DNA of 38,763 nt from Mesenet sp031546805 (GTDB lineage: Bacteria; Pseudomonadota; Alphaproteobacteria; Rickettsiales; Anaplasmataceae), in NCBI GenBank assembly GCA_031546805.1, contig JAVBJW010000068.1, forward strand, positions 1-38,763, written 5' to 3'. Under the pieces are notes generated by a model that saw only the letters and a list, made by a program, of their open reading frames with translations, was not told where the DNA came from and made no database searches. The position numbers were made by a program, and so were the translations under genes. This document shows positions 17,222-26,087 of the stretch, one piece after another (position 1 is the stretch's first letter; each line of letters opens with the position of its first letter).

Positions 17222-18653
17222 CTATTAAGTCATTACCTATTAAGCCATTGTGCATTATGCTAAGTAGTGAATCATCTCCAACCTTGTCATTTTCAATGGT
17301 CCAAATAAACATTCCTGCTAGACCATTATCTTTAACATAGTCAACTTTTGCTTGTAATGAATCTGGACTTTCAAACGAGTAAAATTTATTACCTATATTT
17401 GCATATGCTCCAGTTACAATATCTTTATCATTTACTTTAACTGTAACGTCCATAATAATATCTTTTCCTTTAATGACATTATCGATTAAATGCTTGTATG
17501 AGGTGATACCTGCGCTTGGATCAAGATTTGCATTACTATCTGCTGCTGTAAATTTTTGACCTAAGCCATGGTTTATTACTCCTTCTACACCTCTGGCGTA
17601 GCCTGGTATACCTAATGTAATGTGATCATTGTCCACTCCAAATTCATTCAATTTTTGAATTGCACCATCAACACTATGACCACCTTTATCATTTTTGACT
17701 GGGTATAGCATAGAATGTAATCCTGTTAATTTTGGATTATCAAACGCACCATGCATATCATATCCCATGATTCCAATATGATCAACATACTTACTTAACT
17801 CTGCCCATTTACCGTTAGTTTTACCATAGTTAGTTTCAAAATCTTCTATCTGCTTTTTATCAACTGTAATTGGGAAGGTAATTGTTAAATCTACATGGTT
17901 CTTATCAGCTGCTTCTTTTACTGCTTTTGATAGTTTTATTATATCATCAGAATTCTTTATCTCGCTAAGAGGTTCCCAGTCCAAATCAACACCATTAATG
18001 TTAAATTCTTTTGCGATTCTAATAATAGACTCTGAAAATCTATCTGGATGTGCAACAGCAGCTTTCCATCCATGAGTATAATGATCACCATATCCTCCAA
18101 TACCAATAGAGGATAGTTGTGTTTCATCAGCAAAGGCATTAAAGTTACCATAGTGAAAGAAATTGTAATTAAAACCGTCATCAATTGGATTAAGAGTAAG
18201 TGGGTTATCTTTTGTTCCCATTTTTTGAGGAAGCAGATCTATATTGTCTCTTTGCCATTTGTAGTGGTGTTGTCCTTGCCATATGATATCTTTTTCTTTT
18301 GCAAAATCTGACCATGGATCAAAAAATACTACTTTTCCTAAATCACTCTTCTCAGTAGTATAAGAACTATCCAATCTTCCTGATAATGGATTAATTTCAT
18401 TCTTATCCTGCTTTATCTCCAGAAATGCATATACTATAGCATTAACATTTTCTAATTTTTCATTCATTGAAATAGTGTTGTCTGTTAGGGTTTTATTTTT
18501 ATCTGTTATCTCAAATGTAGAACCTGGAAATGCAGTTGGTTCTTTTTCATTGTATACACTCCAATTTGTGAAGTATGCAGCAATGATTGGTTCTTTTATA
18601 TCATTAACTTCATTTTTTGATGAATTTGCTTCATCTTCAGTAATTCTAGGCAT
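17217..18653 (-). CDS. Glycoside hydrolase family 18 protein, chitinase-like
   Basis: GH18 enzymes cleave beta-1,4-linked N-acetylglucosamine polymers such as chitin; some members are endo-N-acetylglucosaminidases or inactive lectins. The 478-residue product shows the TIM-barrel landmarks in order: first strand IIAAYFTNWSVY (23-34), SIGIGGYG (182-189), catalytic GVDLDWE with D223, D225 and proton donor E227, IGIMGYD with Y298 and D299, and a final GMFIWTIEND with W451. The only deviation is Asn instead of Asp at the first place of the DGxDxDxE motif, which does not remove the catalytic trio. There is no signal peptide and no chitin-binding module, so it is cytosolic unless secreted another way, such as type IV secretion. 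The start ATG has a strong AGGAG five bases upstream. The segment lies between direct repeats. Confidence 0.9.
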   Translation of the reverse strand: MPRITEDEANSSKNEVNDIKEPIIAAYFTNWSVYNEKEPTAFPGSTFEITDKNKTLTDNTISMNEKLENVNAIVYAFLEIKQDKNEINPLSGRLDSSYTTEKSDLGKVVFFDPWSDFAKEKDIIWQGQHHYKWQRDNIDLLPQKMGTKDNPLTLNPIDDGFNYNFFHYGNFNAFADETQLSSIGIGGYGDHYTHGWKAAVAHPDRFSESIIRIAKEFNINGVDLDWEPLSEIKNSDDIIKLSKAVKEAADKNHVDLTITFPITVDKKQIEDFETNYGKTNGKWAELSKYVDHIGIMGYDMHGAFDNPKLTGLHSMLYPVKNDKGGHSVDGAIQKLNEFGVDNDHITLGIPGYARGVEGVINHGLGQKFTAADSNANLDPSAGITSYKHLIDNVIKGKDIIMDVTVKVNDKDIVTGAYANIGNKFYSFESPDSLQAKVDYVKDNGLAGMFIWTIENDKVGDDSLLSIMHNGLIGNDLIG

Positions 18654-18692
18654 ATTTGCTCCTTTATATTATGATTAACATGCTCATTCTAT

Positions 18693-18698
18693 ATTATA
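18693..18698 (-). promoter_or_regulatory. Candidate -10 box of the GH18 gene
   Basis: The minus strand reads TATAAT about 40 bases upstream of the GH18 ATG. No good -35 is seen at the ideal distance, but an imperfect palindrome covers that place (18718-18743). Confidence 0.4.
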
Positions 18699-18717
18699 TG
18701 TATTAATAATTTAATAA

Positions 18718-18743
18718 TTGATGTTAACAATTTAACATATCAA
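18718..18743. promoter_or_regulatory. Imperfect palindrome in the -35 region, possible operator
   Basis: TTGATGTTAA (18718-18727) and TTAACATATCAA (18732-18743) are inverted around AATT, apart from two extra bases in the right arm. It overlaps the expected -35 position of the GH18 promoter. In such AT-rich DNA this may be chance. Confidence 0.25.
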
Positions 18744-18755
18744 TTGCATAAACAC

Positions 18756-18783
18756 TATCACACTTTAGGACTGTATACCTAGC
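18756..18783. repeat. Direct repeat, right copy, at the 3' end of the membrane protein gene
   Basis: Partner of 17194-17221 (24 of 28 bases equal). It includes the TAG stop of the 252-residue membrane protein gene. Unlike the left copy, it lacks the second hairpin arm on its left side. Confidence 0.7.
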
Positions 18784-19537
18784 GAATCATAGGTATGTTA
18801 AACTTCATTACATTTAAAAAATTATCCTGGTTACCTATTAATTGTCTTAATGATACAAGCTTTGATTTTGCATACGATAACGTACTTGAGACATATTCTG
18901 AAGATGATGTTACTACATTATGAGTATGTGTTACAACTGTATGATTTACAGATGATAATATGCTTGAAACACACTGTGAAGATGAAGCTACTAATCTATG
19001 AGCAGATGTTATTGTTGTGTCAATAGTACAACAAACAATATTATCAATACCACTAATAATACAGGCCAACAAAGGTGCTATTACTGGTGATATGTAAGAA
19101 TTTTCGCTTCCTGAAGCGAGAATCAGAAGCGGTCTGTAAGCTATGCTTCTTGTAACATAACTAACATGAGTTTCAGATAGCAAATCATTGATTTGGTTGG
19201 TATTATATTCAGTAACAACTCTTCTTTCAGGGTTAAAAACAGTTAAATCATTAAGTAGTTGCTCTTCATGATTAATTCCTCCAGGTGCTCTTACTTTAGA
19301 AAATAAATTTGGTAACATAAAAACACATACAGCAGAAATCAACGTAAGTGTAACCAAAACCATTTCAAATACTCCTGTTAGGTGAGGAAATTCAATACAG
19401 AGCCAAATACCTAAAGCATTTAAAGCCAATGTACATGTAATAAATATCAAAATTTTATTTCTTAACTCTTTGTTATATGCGCTAGATCTATTGCTTAACA
19501 TTGCAGGAGCTATTGCAGCAGGAATTGCACCTAACAT
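18779..19537 (-). CDS. Orphan membrane protein, 252 residues
   Basis: I do not recognise a family. ATG 19537 is chosen because GGGGGAG lies five bases upstream; the open frame extends 21 codons further without a good ribosome-binding site. The product begins MLGAIPAAIAPAML. It has two adjacent membrane segments (about 27-47 and 53-75, the first containing IFITCTLALNALGIWLCI), then a soluble region, and a weaker hydrophobic stretch (SPVIAPLLACIISGIDNIVC). The C-terminus holds an imperfect repeat of about 30 residues: LVASSSQCVSSILSSV and VVTSSSEYVSSTLSYA. This Ser/Val-rich pattern could form a helical or coiled region. It is upstream of the GH18 gene on the same strand, separated by 125 bases with a probable own promoter for GH18. 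Confidence 0.6.
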   Translation of the reverse strand: MLGAIPAAIAPAMLSNRSSAYNKELRNKILIFITCTLALNALGIWLCIEFPHLTGVFEMVLVTLTLISAVCVFMLPNLFSKVRAPGGINHEEQLLNDLTVFNPERRVVTEYNTNQINDLLSETHVSYVTRSIAYRPLLILASGSENSYISPVIAPLLACIISGIDNIVCCTIDTTITSAHRLVASSSQCVSSILSSVNHTVVTHTHNVVTSSSEYVSSTLSYAKSKLVSLRQLIGNQDNFLNVMKFNIPMIR

Positions 19538-19649
19538 TGTATCTCCCCCATTTAGTTCGTATATTAATTTATTATATACATTCTTTACAATTAAAATCAA
19601 CTATTTATTAACTTTTCAAAGTGTTACTAGTGTGAAGTATAATAAATGA

Positions 19650-21263
19650 TTAAGTCGTTTTATTGTTAGTAGAATTGTTTGATAGTTTAAATAATATCAT
19701 AACAGATGCAAGGCCTATGAGCACTATTATCATTGCTAGTGGTGCTGCGTCCATATATCTTTCATCACAAATCAATTCATACATTCGTGTCGTTAGTGTT
19801 TCAAAGTTAAATGGCCGAATAATTAAAGTTGCTGTTAACTCTTGCATGATATCTATAAACACAAGCAAGAAGCTAAATAACACACTTTTCTTGATCAATG
19901 GAGTATGTATATTAATACAAGTTGCAATAGGGCCGTGCCCAATGGTATAAGAGGTCCAATCAATTTCATTCGGTATTTTACTTAATCCCGTTTCTATTGT
20001 TTTAAATGAGATGGCAAAAAAACGAAATATATAAGAATACAATAAAGCTCCTATAGTGCCAATTAATGTTACCTCTGTAATGTAGTTACTTATTAAGTTA
20101 GACAATTTTCCAAGAAAAATTAGTATACCTATTGCCACAATAGCATTTGGAATTGCGTAACCCATAGATACAAAGCGTGCTATATGGTAGGTTGCTTTGC
20201 TATGACGTGCAGTATAACTTATGATAATTGAAATTATAACTAACATTGCTCCTGCAACAGATGCAATGCCGACACTATTGATAATAGTAATATAGAACTT
20301 AGAATCATTTATAAAAAAGCTTGCTCTTTGAGCTGTCCAATATATCAGTGGAATTATAGGCAAAATAAACCCTATTAGAATTGGCAAAGCACAAATTGTG
20401 TAAATAAGAGCTAAAAATATTTTATGATTGAGATTCCATTTATGGTGATAGTCAGAATTTGTAGTAATTGGTAAATACAATTTTTGTGTATTGCTTGACG
20501 TTCTTTCAATTATTACTAAAAGTACAATAATTGATAACTCTATAATCGATAAAATAGTAGCAGAGTATTTATCATGAAGTAAAAACCATGTTCTATATAC
20601 TCCTGTAGTTAGAGTATCAATAGCAAGAATCTGTGATGTGCCAAGATCAGCAATAACTTCCATAAGTATAAGTAGTATACTAGCAGTTATTGCTGGACGC
20701 GCAGCAGGTAGAGCTACAGAAATAAAGATTTTAAATGGTGATTGTTCAAGGGTTGAAGCAACAGTTATAGAATTGCTAAGGCTAATAAAACTTGAACGGG
20801 TAAGTATGTATACATAAGAAAAAAGGGTAAAACCTAATATCAGTATTCCACCACCTAAAGATCTAATTTCTGGAAACCAGTAGTCATTTTTATGCCAATT
20901 AAATATTTCCCTGAGTAAACTTTGTACCGGACCAGAATATTCAAACATATTGGTATAGACAAATGATACTATATACCCTGGTATTGCAATTGGTAAAAAT
21001 AAAGCAACTTCAAAAAACTTGCGTCCAGGAAATGAAAAAAAAGTGATAAACCAAGAGCTTATTACGCCAAAAACAAATGCTATCGCACCTACTCCCACCA
21101 TTAAAATAATGGTGTTTAGTATATATTCAAATAGTAGTGTATGTGTTGCCCATTTGGCACTTTGGTGTTCTGTAAACAGAATAGACACCAAGGAAATTAT
21201 AGGACATATAAAAAGAATTATTATTAAGCAAAGGAATATTTTCTTAAATAATTTTATAAACAC
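19650..21263 (-). CDS. fbpB: Iron(III) ABC transporter, permease protein
   Basis: This is the membrane channel of an FbpABC/AfuABC-type ferric iron importer. At 537 residues it is the fused two-domain permease typical of the family, with about 12 membrane segments and two binding-protein-dependent transport domains. Each domain carries an EAA-like loop: ASTLEQSPFKIFISVALPAARPA in the first half and WTSYTIGHGPIATCINIHTPL in the second, the Gly-rich contact with the ATPase. It starts with MFIKLFKKIFLCLIIILF. Neither the binding protein nor the ATPase gene is next to it; dispersal of operons is common in these genomes. Thiamine permease ThiP is a related alternative. Confidence 0.85.
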   Translation of the reverse strand: MFIKLFKKIFLCLIIILFICPIISLVSILFTEHQSAKWATHTLLFEYILNTIILMVGVGAIAFVFGVISSWFITFFSFPGRKFFEVALFLPIAIPGYIVSFVYTNMFEYSGPVQSLLREIFNWHKNDYWFPEIRSLGGGILILGFTLFSYVYILTRSSFISLSNSITVASTLEQSPFKIFISVALPAARPAITASILLILMEVIADLGTSQILAIDTLTTGVYRTWFLLHDKYSATILSIIELSIIVLLVIIERTSSNTQKLYLPITTNSDYHHKWNLNHKIFLALIYTICALPILIGFILPIIPLIYWTAQRASFFINDSKFYITIINSVGIASVAGAMLVIISIIISYTARHSKATYHIARFVSMGYAIPNAIVAIGILIFLGKLSNLISNYITEVTLIGTIGALLYSYIFRFFAISFKTIETGLSKIPNEIDWTSYTIGHGPIATCINIHTPLIKKSVLFSFLLVFIDIMQELTATLIIRPFNFETLTTRMYELICDERYMDAAPLAMIIVLIGLASVMILFKLSNNSTNNKTT

Positions 21264-21332
21264 TTAAATATAAATAAAAGTTTTTAATTTTAATGTTAAC
21301 ATAAATTCAATCATCATCTAGAATTTCTTAAC

Positions 21333-22514
21333 TCACAAAGCTTTAGGTATATCACATAAATACCTCTCTAGAATTTCAACTCCTTCATCTATTTGGTTTT
21401 CAGTTATGATCAAAGGTGGTAAAATTCTAACCACTTGCTTTGCTGTACTACCAACTGTTAAAAGTCCTCTATAGCTCAGCTCTCTAGCAAATTGTTTATT
21501 GTCTGTGTTTACTCTAATGCCCAGCATCAGACCTTGACCTCTTACTTCTTCAATAATTATTGGAAATTTCTTTTTTAGTGTATGCAGTTTATTCTTTAAA
21601 TATTCGCCTTTAATTTTAACATTTTCTAAAAAACCATCTGTAAGTAATTCATCAAGAACAGCACTACCTATTGATGTAGCTAAAGGATTGCCACCGTAAG
21701 TTGATCCATGCATACCAACGGACATATACTGGGCAGCTTTTTCAGTAGCAAGACATGCGCCTAAAGGAAATCCTCCTCCAATTCCTTTTGCAAGTGTGCA
21801 TATATCAGGTAATACTCCTGAATGTTCATATGCAAATAACTTTCCGGTTCTGCCATTGCCGCATTGCACACAATCAAAAAACAGTAGTATATCTTGCTCA
21901 TCACACAACTTTCTTAAGCTTTTTAGAAAACTTGTATCCATGACATTGATGCCACCTTCTCCTTGTATTGGTTCAAGTAGAATAGCTCCAATATTGTTAT
22001 TGATTGCATTTTTTACGCTTTCTATATTTGGCTCAACATTTTCAAACCAATCAACATAAGGTCTTAAAAGATCAGAAAATTTTGCTGAATCATTTCCTGA
22101 GCAAGCAACGAAGCTTCTACCATGAAAAGCACCTTTAAACGTCATTATCTTATAACGATGGTTATTACCTTTACCATTTTGATAAGATCTTGCTATTTTT
22201 ATTCCACACTCTATTACTTCAGACCCAGAGTTAGCAAAAAACACAGTGTCAGCAAAACTGTTACTTATTAGCTTTTTAGCAAACTCTACTGCAGGTGGTA
22301 TAGTGTGAATATTTGAGAGGTGCCAAATTTTTTCGCTCTGCTCTTTTAAAGTTCTAACTAAACGCGGATGTGAATGACCTAAACAATTTACTGCTATACC
22401 TGACTGAAAATCTATATAACATTTACCAGCAATATCATAAAGGTATGCACCTTTACCATGAGAAAAATTTATATCAATAGGAGAATAAATTGGTAATATA
22501 GGAGAAATTTTCAT
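21333..22514 (-). CDS. argD: Acetylornithine/succinyldiaminopimelate aminotransferase (class III)
   Basis: The enzyme is a pyridoxal-phosphate aminotransferase of class III, 393 residues as usual for ArgD. Visible features are FANSGSEVIECGIKIAR (phosphate-binding loop), FKGAFHGRSF, ILLEPIQGEGG, and LAKGIGGGFPLGA with the PLP lysine K243. The normal DEVQxGxGRTG block reads DCVQCGNGRTG, so Glu after the cofactor-binding D214 is Cys. No arginine pathway genes are in the window. In Wolbachia relatives a role in diaminopimelate (lysine/peptidoglycan precursor) synthesis is more plausible than arginine synthesis; this is inference. It diverges from the sensor kinase gene across 77 bases. Confidence 0.88.
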   Translation of the reverse strand: MKISPILPIYSPIDINFSHGKGAYLYDIAGKCYIDFQSGIAVNCLGHSHPRLVRTLKEQSEKIWHLSNIHTIPPAVEFAKKLISNSFADTVFFANSGSEVIECGIKIARSYQNGKGNNHRYKIMTFKGAFHGRSFVACSGNDSAKFSDLLRPYVDWFENVEPNIESVKNAINNNIGAILLEPIQGEGGINVMDTSFLKSLRKLCDEQDILLFFDCVQCGNGRTGKLFAYEHSGVLPDICTLAKGIGGGFPLGACLATEKAAQYMSVGMHGSTYGGNPLATSIGSAVLDELLTDGFLENVKIKGEYLKNKLHTLKKKFPIIIEEVRGQGLMLGIRVNTDNKQFARELSYRGLLTVGSTAKQVVRILPPLIITENQIDEGVEILERYLCDIPKAL

Positions 22515-22591
22515 AATTAAGTAACCCTATTGTGGAAAAGTATACTATGTAATATTTTTAACACAAATTTTTTATTTGGCAATTAGGTAGC

Positions 22592-23989
22592 ATGAACAGA
22601 TACAAGAATTTTTTTATAAAACACCGTATAAAGGCTATTTTCCTATTGCCTATATCCTTGATATTAACCTTTAGTGCTATGTATATAAGCTCATTTTTAA
22701 AGCAAAATACATTTTCTTATCATCGGGAGGTAAGCTTAAATTTTAAAACTATCATTACAAATTCTGTCATTAAAAAATATAGTGACTTATTTACAAGAGA
22801 AGATAGCGATCTTCATTCTAATTTTGATTATATCAATCAATTAGTTAAGTTTCGTGCTGAGCTATTACAATTAATTAATGGAACAAACATAAACATTATT
22901 TTATATGGAAAAGATGGTCAAATGCTATTTGATAGTGATCTAGGTGAAAGTCATTACGAACAATTGCTTACACCAAACGAGCTGGAACAACTTATAAAAA
23001 ATGAATATCTATTTTATAATAAAAATAATCAGTTTTTAATTTCAATCTTTTCAATAGCAACAGAAAATACTGAGCCTTTTTTATTTCTAAAAATTATTCA
23101 TAAATATCATTATGGCCCTTTTACTCAAACCTGTTTTATATCTGTAGCATTTATGTTGTTCCTACTTATAGTAATGATATTACTAATATATTATCTGTAT
23201 AATAAAAACAGCAATATGTTAAATACACAGTATCAAGTTAATCTTAAACTTGAAAATGCTAAAGCAATAGCAGAAAAAGAAAATGTGAGTAAATCGAGAT
23301 TTTTAGCTAATGTCACTCATGAACTACGTACACCTTTAAATTCAATTATTGGATTTTCAGAAATTATTAAAAATGAATCAGCAGGATCAATGGGTAATAC
23401 TCAATATAAGGAATACATTGATGATATATATGATTCTGGTATTCATCTTTTGAGCTTGATTAACGATATATTAGATCTTTCAAAAGCTGAAGCGGATAAA
23501 TTAGTTGTAGAAAAAGTAAAATTTGACTTGAATCAAGTAATAGAATCATGTTTGCATATAGTAACCCCTAACCTTCAAAAAGCAAAAGTTAATGTTAAAA
23601 AGATCCTTTCTGAAGAGCAATTAATGATTACAGCAGATCCAAAAAGAATGAAGCAAGTAATAATAAACATACTATCAAATGCAGTAAAATTTACTCCTGA
23701 AAATGGTATTATTAAACTGAAAGCAGAAAAAAATACAGCAGAAAAAAATATATCTATTGAAATAAGTGATACAGGAATTGGAATAGTACAACAAGATATG
23801 TATAAGGTCTTGTCTGTATTTGGTCAGTCAAATGATAACTCTAATACGCAATATGAAGGAACAGGTTTAGGGTTACCATTAAGCAAAAAATTAGTGGAAT
23901 TAATGGGTGGCACTTTTAGCATAAAAAGTGAACCACAACTTGGCACTACATTAACCTTAGTTTTTCCAATTGAAATACAGCATTTTTAA
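22592..23989 (+). CDS. pleC: Membrane sensor histidine kinase, PleC-type
   Basis: The protein senses a signal at the inner membrane and phosphorylates a response regulator. Two membrane segments (about 16-35 and 182-203) enclose a periplasmic domain of about 145 residues. The HisKA domain has HELRTPLNSIIGFSEII with phospho-acceptor H243. The ATPase domain has the N box around N363 (NILSNAVKFTP), G1 DTGIGI (393-398) and G2 GTGLGL (423-428). The FSEIIKNE wording after the H box resembles the alphaproteobacterial PleC/DivJ group, and Anaplasmataceae keep a PleC-PleD pair. No response regulator is adjacent, so the name is an inference. Confidence 0.75.
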   Translation: MNRYKNFFIKHRIKAIFLLPISLILTFSAMYISSFLKQNTFSYHREVSLNFKTIITNSVIKKYSDLFTREDSDLHSNFDYINQLVKFRAELLQLINGTNINIILYGKDGQMLFDSDLGESHYEQLLTPNELEQLIKNEYLFYNKNNQFLISIFSIATENTEPFLFLKIIHKYHYGPFTQTCFISVAFMLFLLIVMILLIYYLYNKNSNMLNTQYQVNLKLENAKAIAEKENVSKSRFLANVTHELRTPLNSIIGFSEIIKNESAGSMGNTQYKEYIDDIYDSGIHLLSLINDILDLSKAEADKLVVEKVKFDLNQVIESCLHIVTPNLQKAKVNVKKILSEEQLMITADPKRMKQVIINILSNAVKFTPENGIIKLKAEKNTAEKNISIEISDTGIGIVQQDMYKVLSVFGQSNDNSNTQYEGTGLGLPLSKKLVELMGGTFSIKSEPQLGTTLTLVFPIEIQHF

Positions 23990-24152
23990 TATTTTAAAAA
24001 GTTTTTGATCTTTAAAATACCTTTCCATTCAACCATGAAGTCTAATGTTGAGATGGTGAAGAGTTTACTTAAAATTCCTGGTATAAATAATGACCTGCTG
24101 CGAAACAACAAGGAAAGATGTAGGGTTGAAGGTATGTCGAGAGAAGGATTAA

Positions 24153-24700
24153 TTAAAAAGCATGCCTCAGATTAACAATTCCAGCAATAATATTAAACCT
24201 CATATTGTATTTCTTTTGAAAATTACGTAAACGTGTGATTGAATATCTTTATCTCACGAATCTTGTTTTCTATCCTCATCCTAAACGACGAAAGCTTTCT
24301 GTTATGCTCTTTTTGTTCTGGAGTTAATGGCTTCTTCCTATATTTCTTATATGGAATCACTACATTACTTTGCAATTTTTGCCGATATCCAGAATCGGCA
24401 TATTTTACACTATTTTGTGGCAAAAATTTCTCCTGTTTTCGTATCTTAAAATCATGAATTCTCCCGCGGTGAGATCTTGAAACCGATAGAATTTTCCCAT
24501 TCTCTTCAACGATAATTTCGGTTTTTATCGTGGTTGTTTTCTTCTTTCCAGAGTAAGATTTCTTCCGCTTTTTGCTATCTTTTGGCCGCTGTATCTGTGA
24601 CATCTACTAAAATCTTCAAAATCCTTTCCGGGTTCTATCCTTTTTTACGGTAACTTTTTTCACCAATAGTGGCTCCATTTTTTCCTTTTTGCAGAATGCT
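24153..24700 (-). pseudogene. IS5-type (DDE_4-like) transposase, N-terminally truncated and frameshifted
   Basis: The longest intact piece (24223-24603) reads QRPKDSKKRKKSYSGKKK, ENGKILSVSRSHRGRIHDFK, KYADSGY and RIENKIREIKIF. These are the regions of the second Asp and Glu of the DDE triad. Upstream, other frames give KNGATIGEKSYRKKG and ILKILVDVTD (first Asp), with an in-frame TAG. After a frameshift near 24220, the true C-terminus continues as NMRFNIIAGIVNLRHAF to the TAA at 24153. The helix-turn-helix N-terminus is missing. The remainder of the gap around it (23990-24152 and 24701-24821) shows no gene I can support. Confidence 0.75.
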
Positions 24701-24821
24701 ATTAAAGAGACGTTAGACTCGAAACTTGTTATAATATACTGCTATATACTATAGTAAGTATGACATACACTACACAAGAAAAAAGAACTTAATATAATAT
24801 CGTATTTTACTCTGCTTAATT

Positions 24822-26042
24822 TCAGAGCAACATCAATAATGGCGTTTCTATATAAGATTTGAAAACATTGAGAAATTTTGCTCCTAAAGCGCCATCAACT
24901 GTTCTATGATCAACAGAGAGAGTAATACTTAACATAGTAGCTATCTCTATTTGATCATTAGCAACAATAGGCCTCTTTTCAGACGCTCCAACAGACATTA
25001 TACACGATTGAGGTGGATTTATAATTGCGCTAAATTGTTTTATACCAAACATACCAAGATTAGAAACAGTAAACCCTCCTCCTTGAAACTCTTCGGGTTT
25101 TAGTTTTCCCAATTTTGCTCTACCTGCTAAATCTTTTATTTCCTTTGATATTAGTGATATATTCTTTTGGTTAGCGTTTTTTACAATAGGTGTAATTAAC
25201 CCTTCTTCTAACGCTACTGCAACTGAGATGTCTATACTAGAATATTTAAATATTTTATTTTCGACCCATGATGAATTTATATCTGGAGATTTTTCCATGC
25301 CTAATGCAACTGCTTTAATAATAAAGTCGTTAACTGTAATTTTATTACCTACCTCTTGCAAATTAATCTCTTCTCTTAACTTGAGTAGTTTATCAATTCG
25401 ACAATCTATTGTTAAGTAAAAGTGCGGTATAGTTTGTTTTGCTTCTAATAAACGTTCCGCTATAACTTGACGTATGTTGCTTACTTCAATAAAATCTCCC
25501 CCATCCTCTTTTTTGACTTCTTTATTGATGTTTGATTTCACCTCAATTACATCCGCTTTTATTATACGTCCGTATGGACCAGTACCTTTGATATGTTTAA
25601 GATCTATATCTTCATTTAGTGCTATGGACTTTGCCAAAGGACTTGCTTTTATTTTTTTATCATAATTTTCTATCACTTCTACAGCAACTTCTCGTTTAAT
25701 CTCATTAGATACTTGCACTTGACTTGAGTTTTGAACATAACACTCTATAGAGCTAATATCTTCACTATCTTGTACCATTAATGCAATTACTTGCTTAACC
25801 GGAATGCCACTAATACCTTCAGAAGTTAAAATTTTTGCTATTATGCCATCATCTGGTGACTCCATCTCCATTACTGCTTTATCAGTTTCTATTTCTGCAA
25901 TAACCTCACCATACCTAACTTTATCTCCTTCTTTCTTATGCCACTTAACTATTTTTCCACCAGTTTTACTCATTGTTGGAGAAAGCGCTGGCATAATTAT
26001 TTCTATAGGTTTTTTAGGCATAGCATCTATCTTTGTAGGCAT
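24822..26042 (-). CDS. pdhC: Dihydrolipoamide acetyltransferase, E2 of pyruvate dehydrogenase
   Basis: E2 forms the core of the pyruvate dehydrogenase complex and passes the acetyl group from lipoamide to CoA. The 406-residue protein has one lipoyl domain (about 11-87) with K55 in EIETDKAVME, an E3/E1-binding domain (about 130-168, KASPLAKSIALNEDIDLKHI), and the catalytic domain with SVDHRTVDGALGAKF (H379, D383). Alternative starts are ATG 26042 and ATG 26021 (MPKKPIEIIMPALSP); the second gives the normal family N-terminus, and neither has a clear ribosome-binding site. The lipoyl type and PALSPTM opening favour pyruvate rather than 2-oxoglutarate dehydrogenase. The orphan gene upstream ends 45 bases before it on the same strand. 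Confidence 0.93.
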   Translation of the reverse strand: MPTKIDAMPKKPIEIIMPALSPTMSKTGGKIVKWHKKEGDKVRYGEVIAEIETDKAVMEMESPDDGIIAKILTSEGISGIPVKQVIALMVQDSEDISSIECYVQNSSQVQVSNEIKREVAVEVIENYDKKIKASPLAKSIALNEDIDLKHIKGTGPYGRIIKADVIEVKSNINKEVKKEDGGDFIEVSNIRQVIAERLLEAKQTIPHFYLTIDCRIDKLLKLREEINLQEVGNKITVNDFIIKAVALGMEKSPDINSSWVENKIFKYSSIDISVAVALEEGLITPIVKNANQKNISLISKEIKDLAGRAKLGKLKPEEFQGGGFTVSNLGMFGIKQFSAIINPPQSCIMSVGASEKRPIVANDQIEIATMLSITLSVDHRTVDGALGAKFLNVFKSYIETPLLMLL

Positions 26043-26087
26043 AACATTCTATATCAAAACAGAGAAAATACAATATCAATAAATCTG

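Noticed and set aside
24034..24173. Forward frame beginning MKSNVEMVKSLLKIPG, first read as a possible small gene
   Set aside because: The start lacks a ribosome-binding site, and its right end overlaps the minus-strand C-terminus of an IS5-type transposase.
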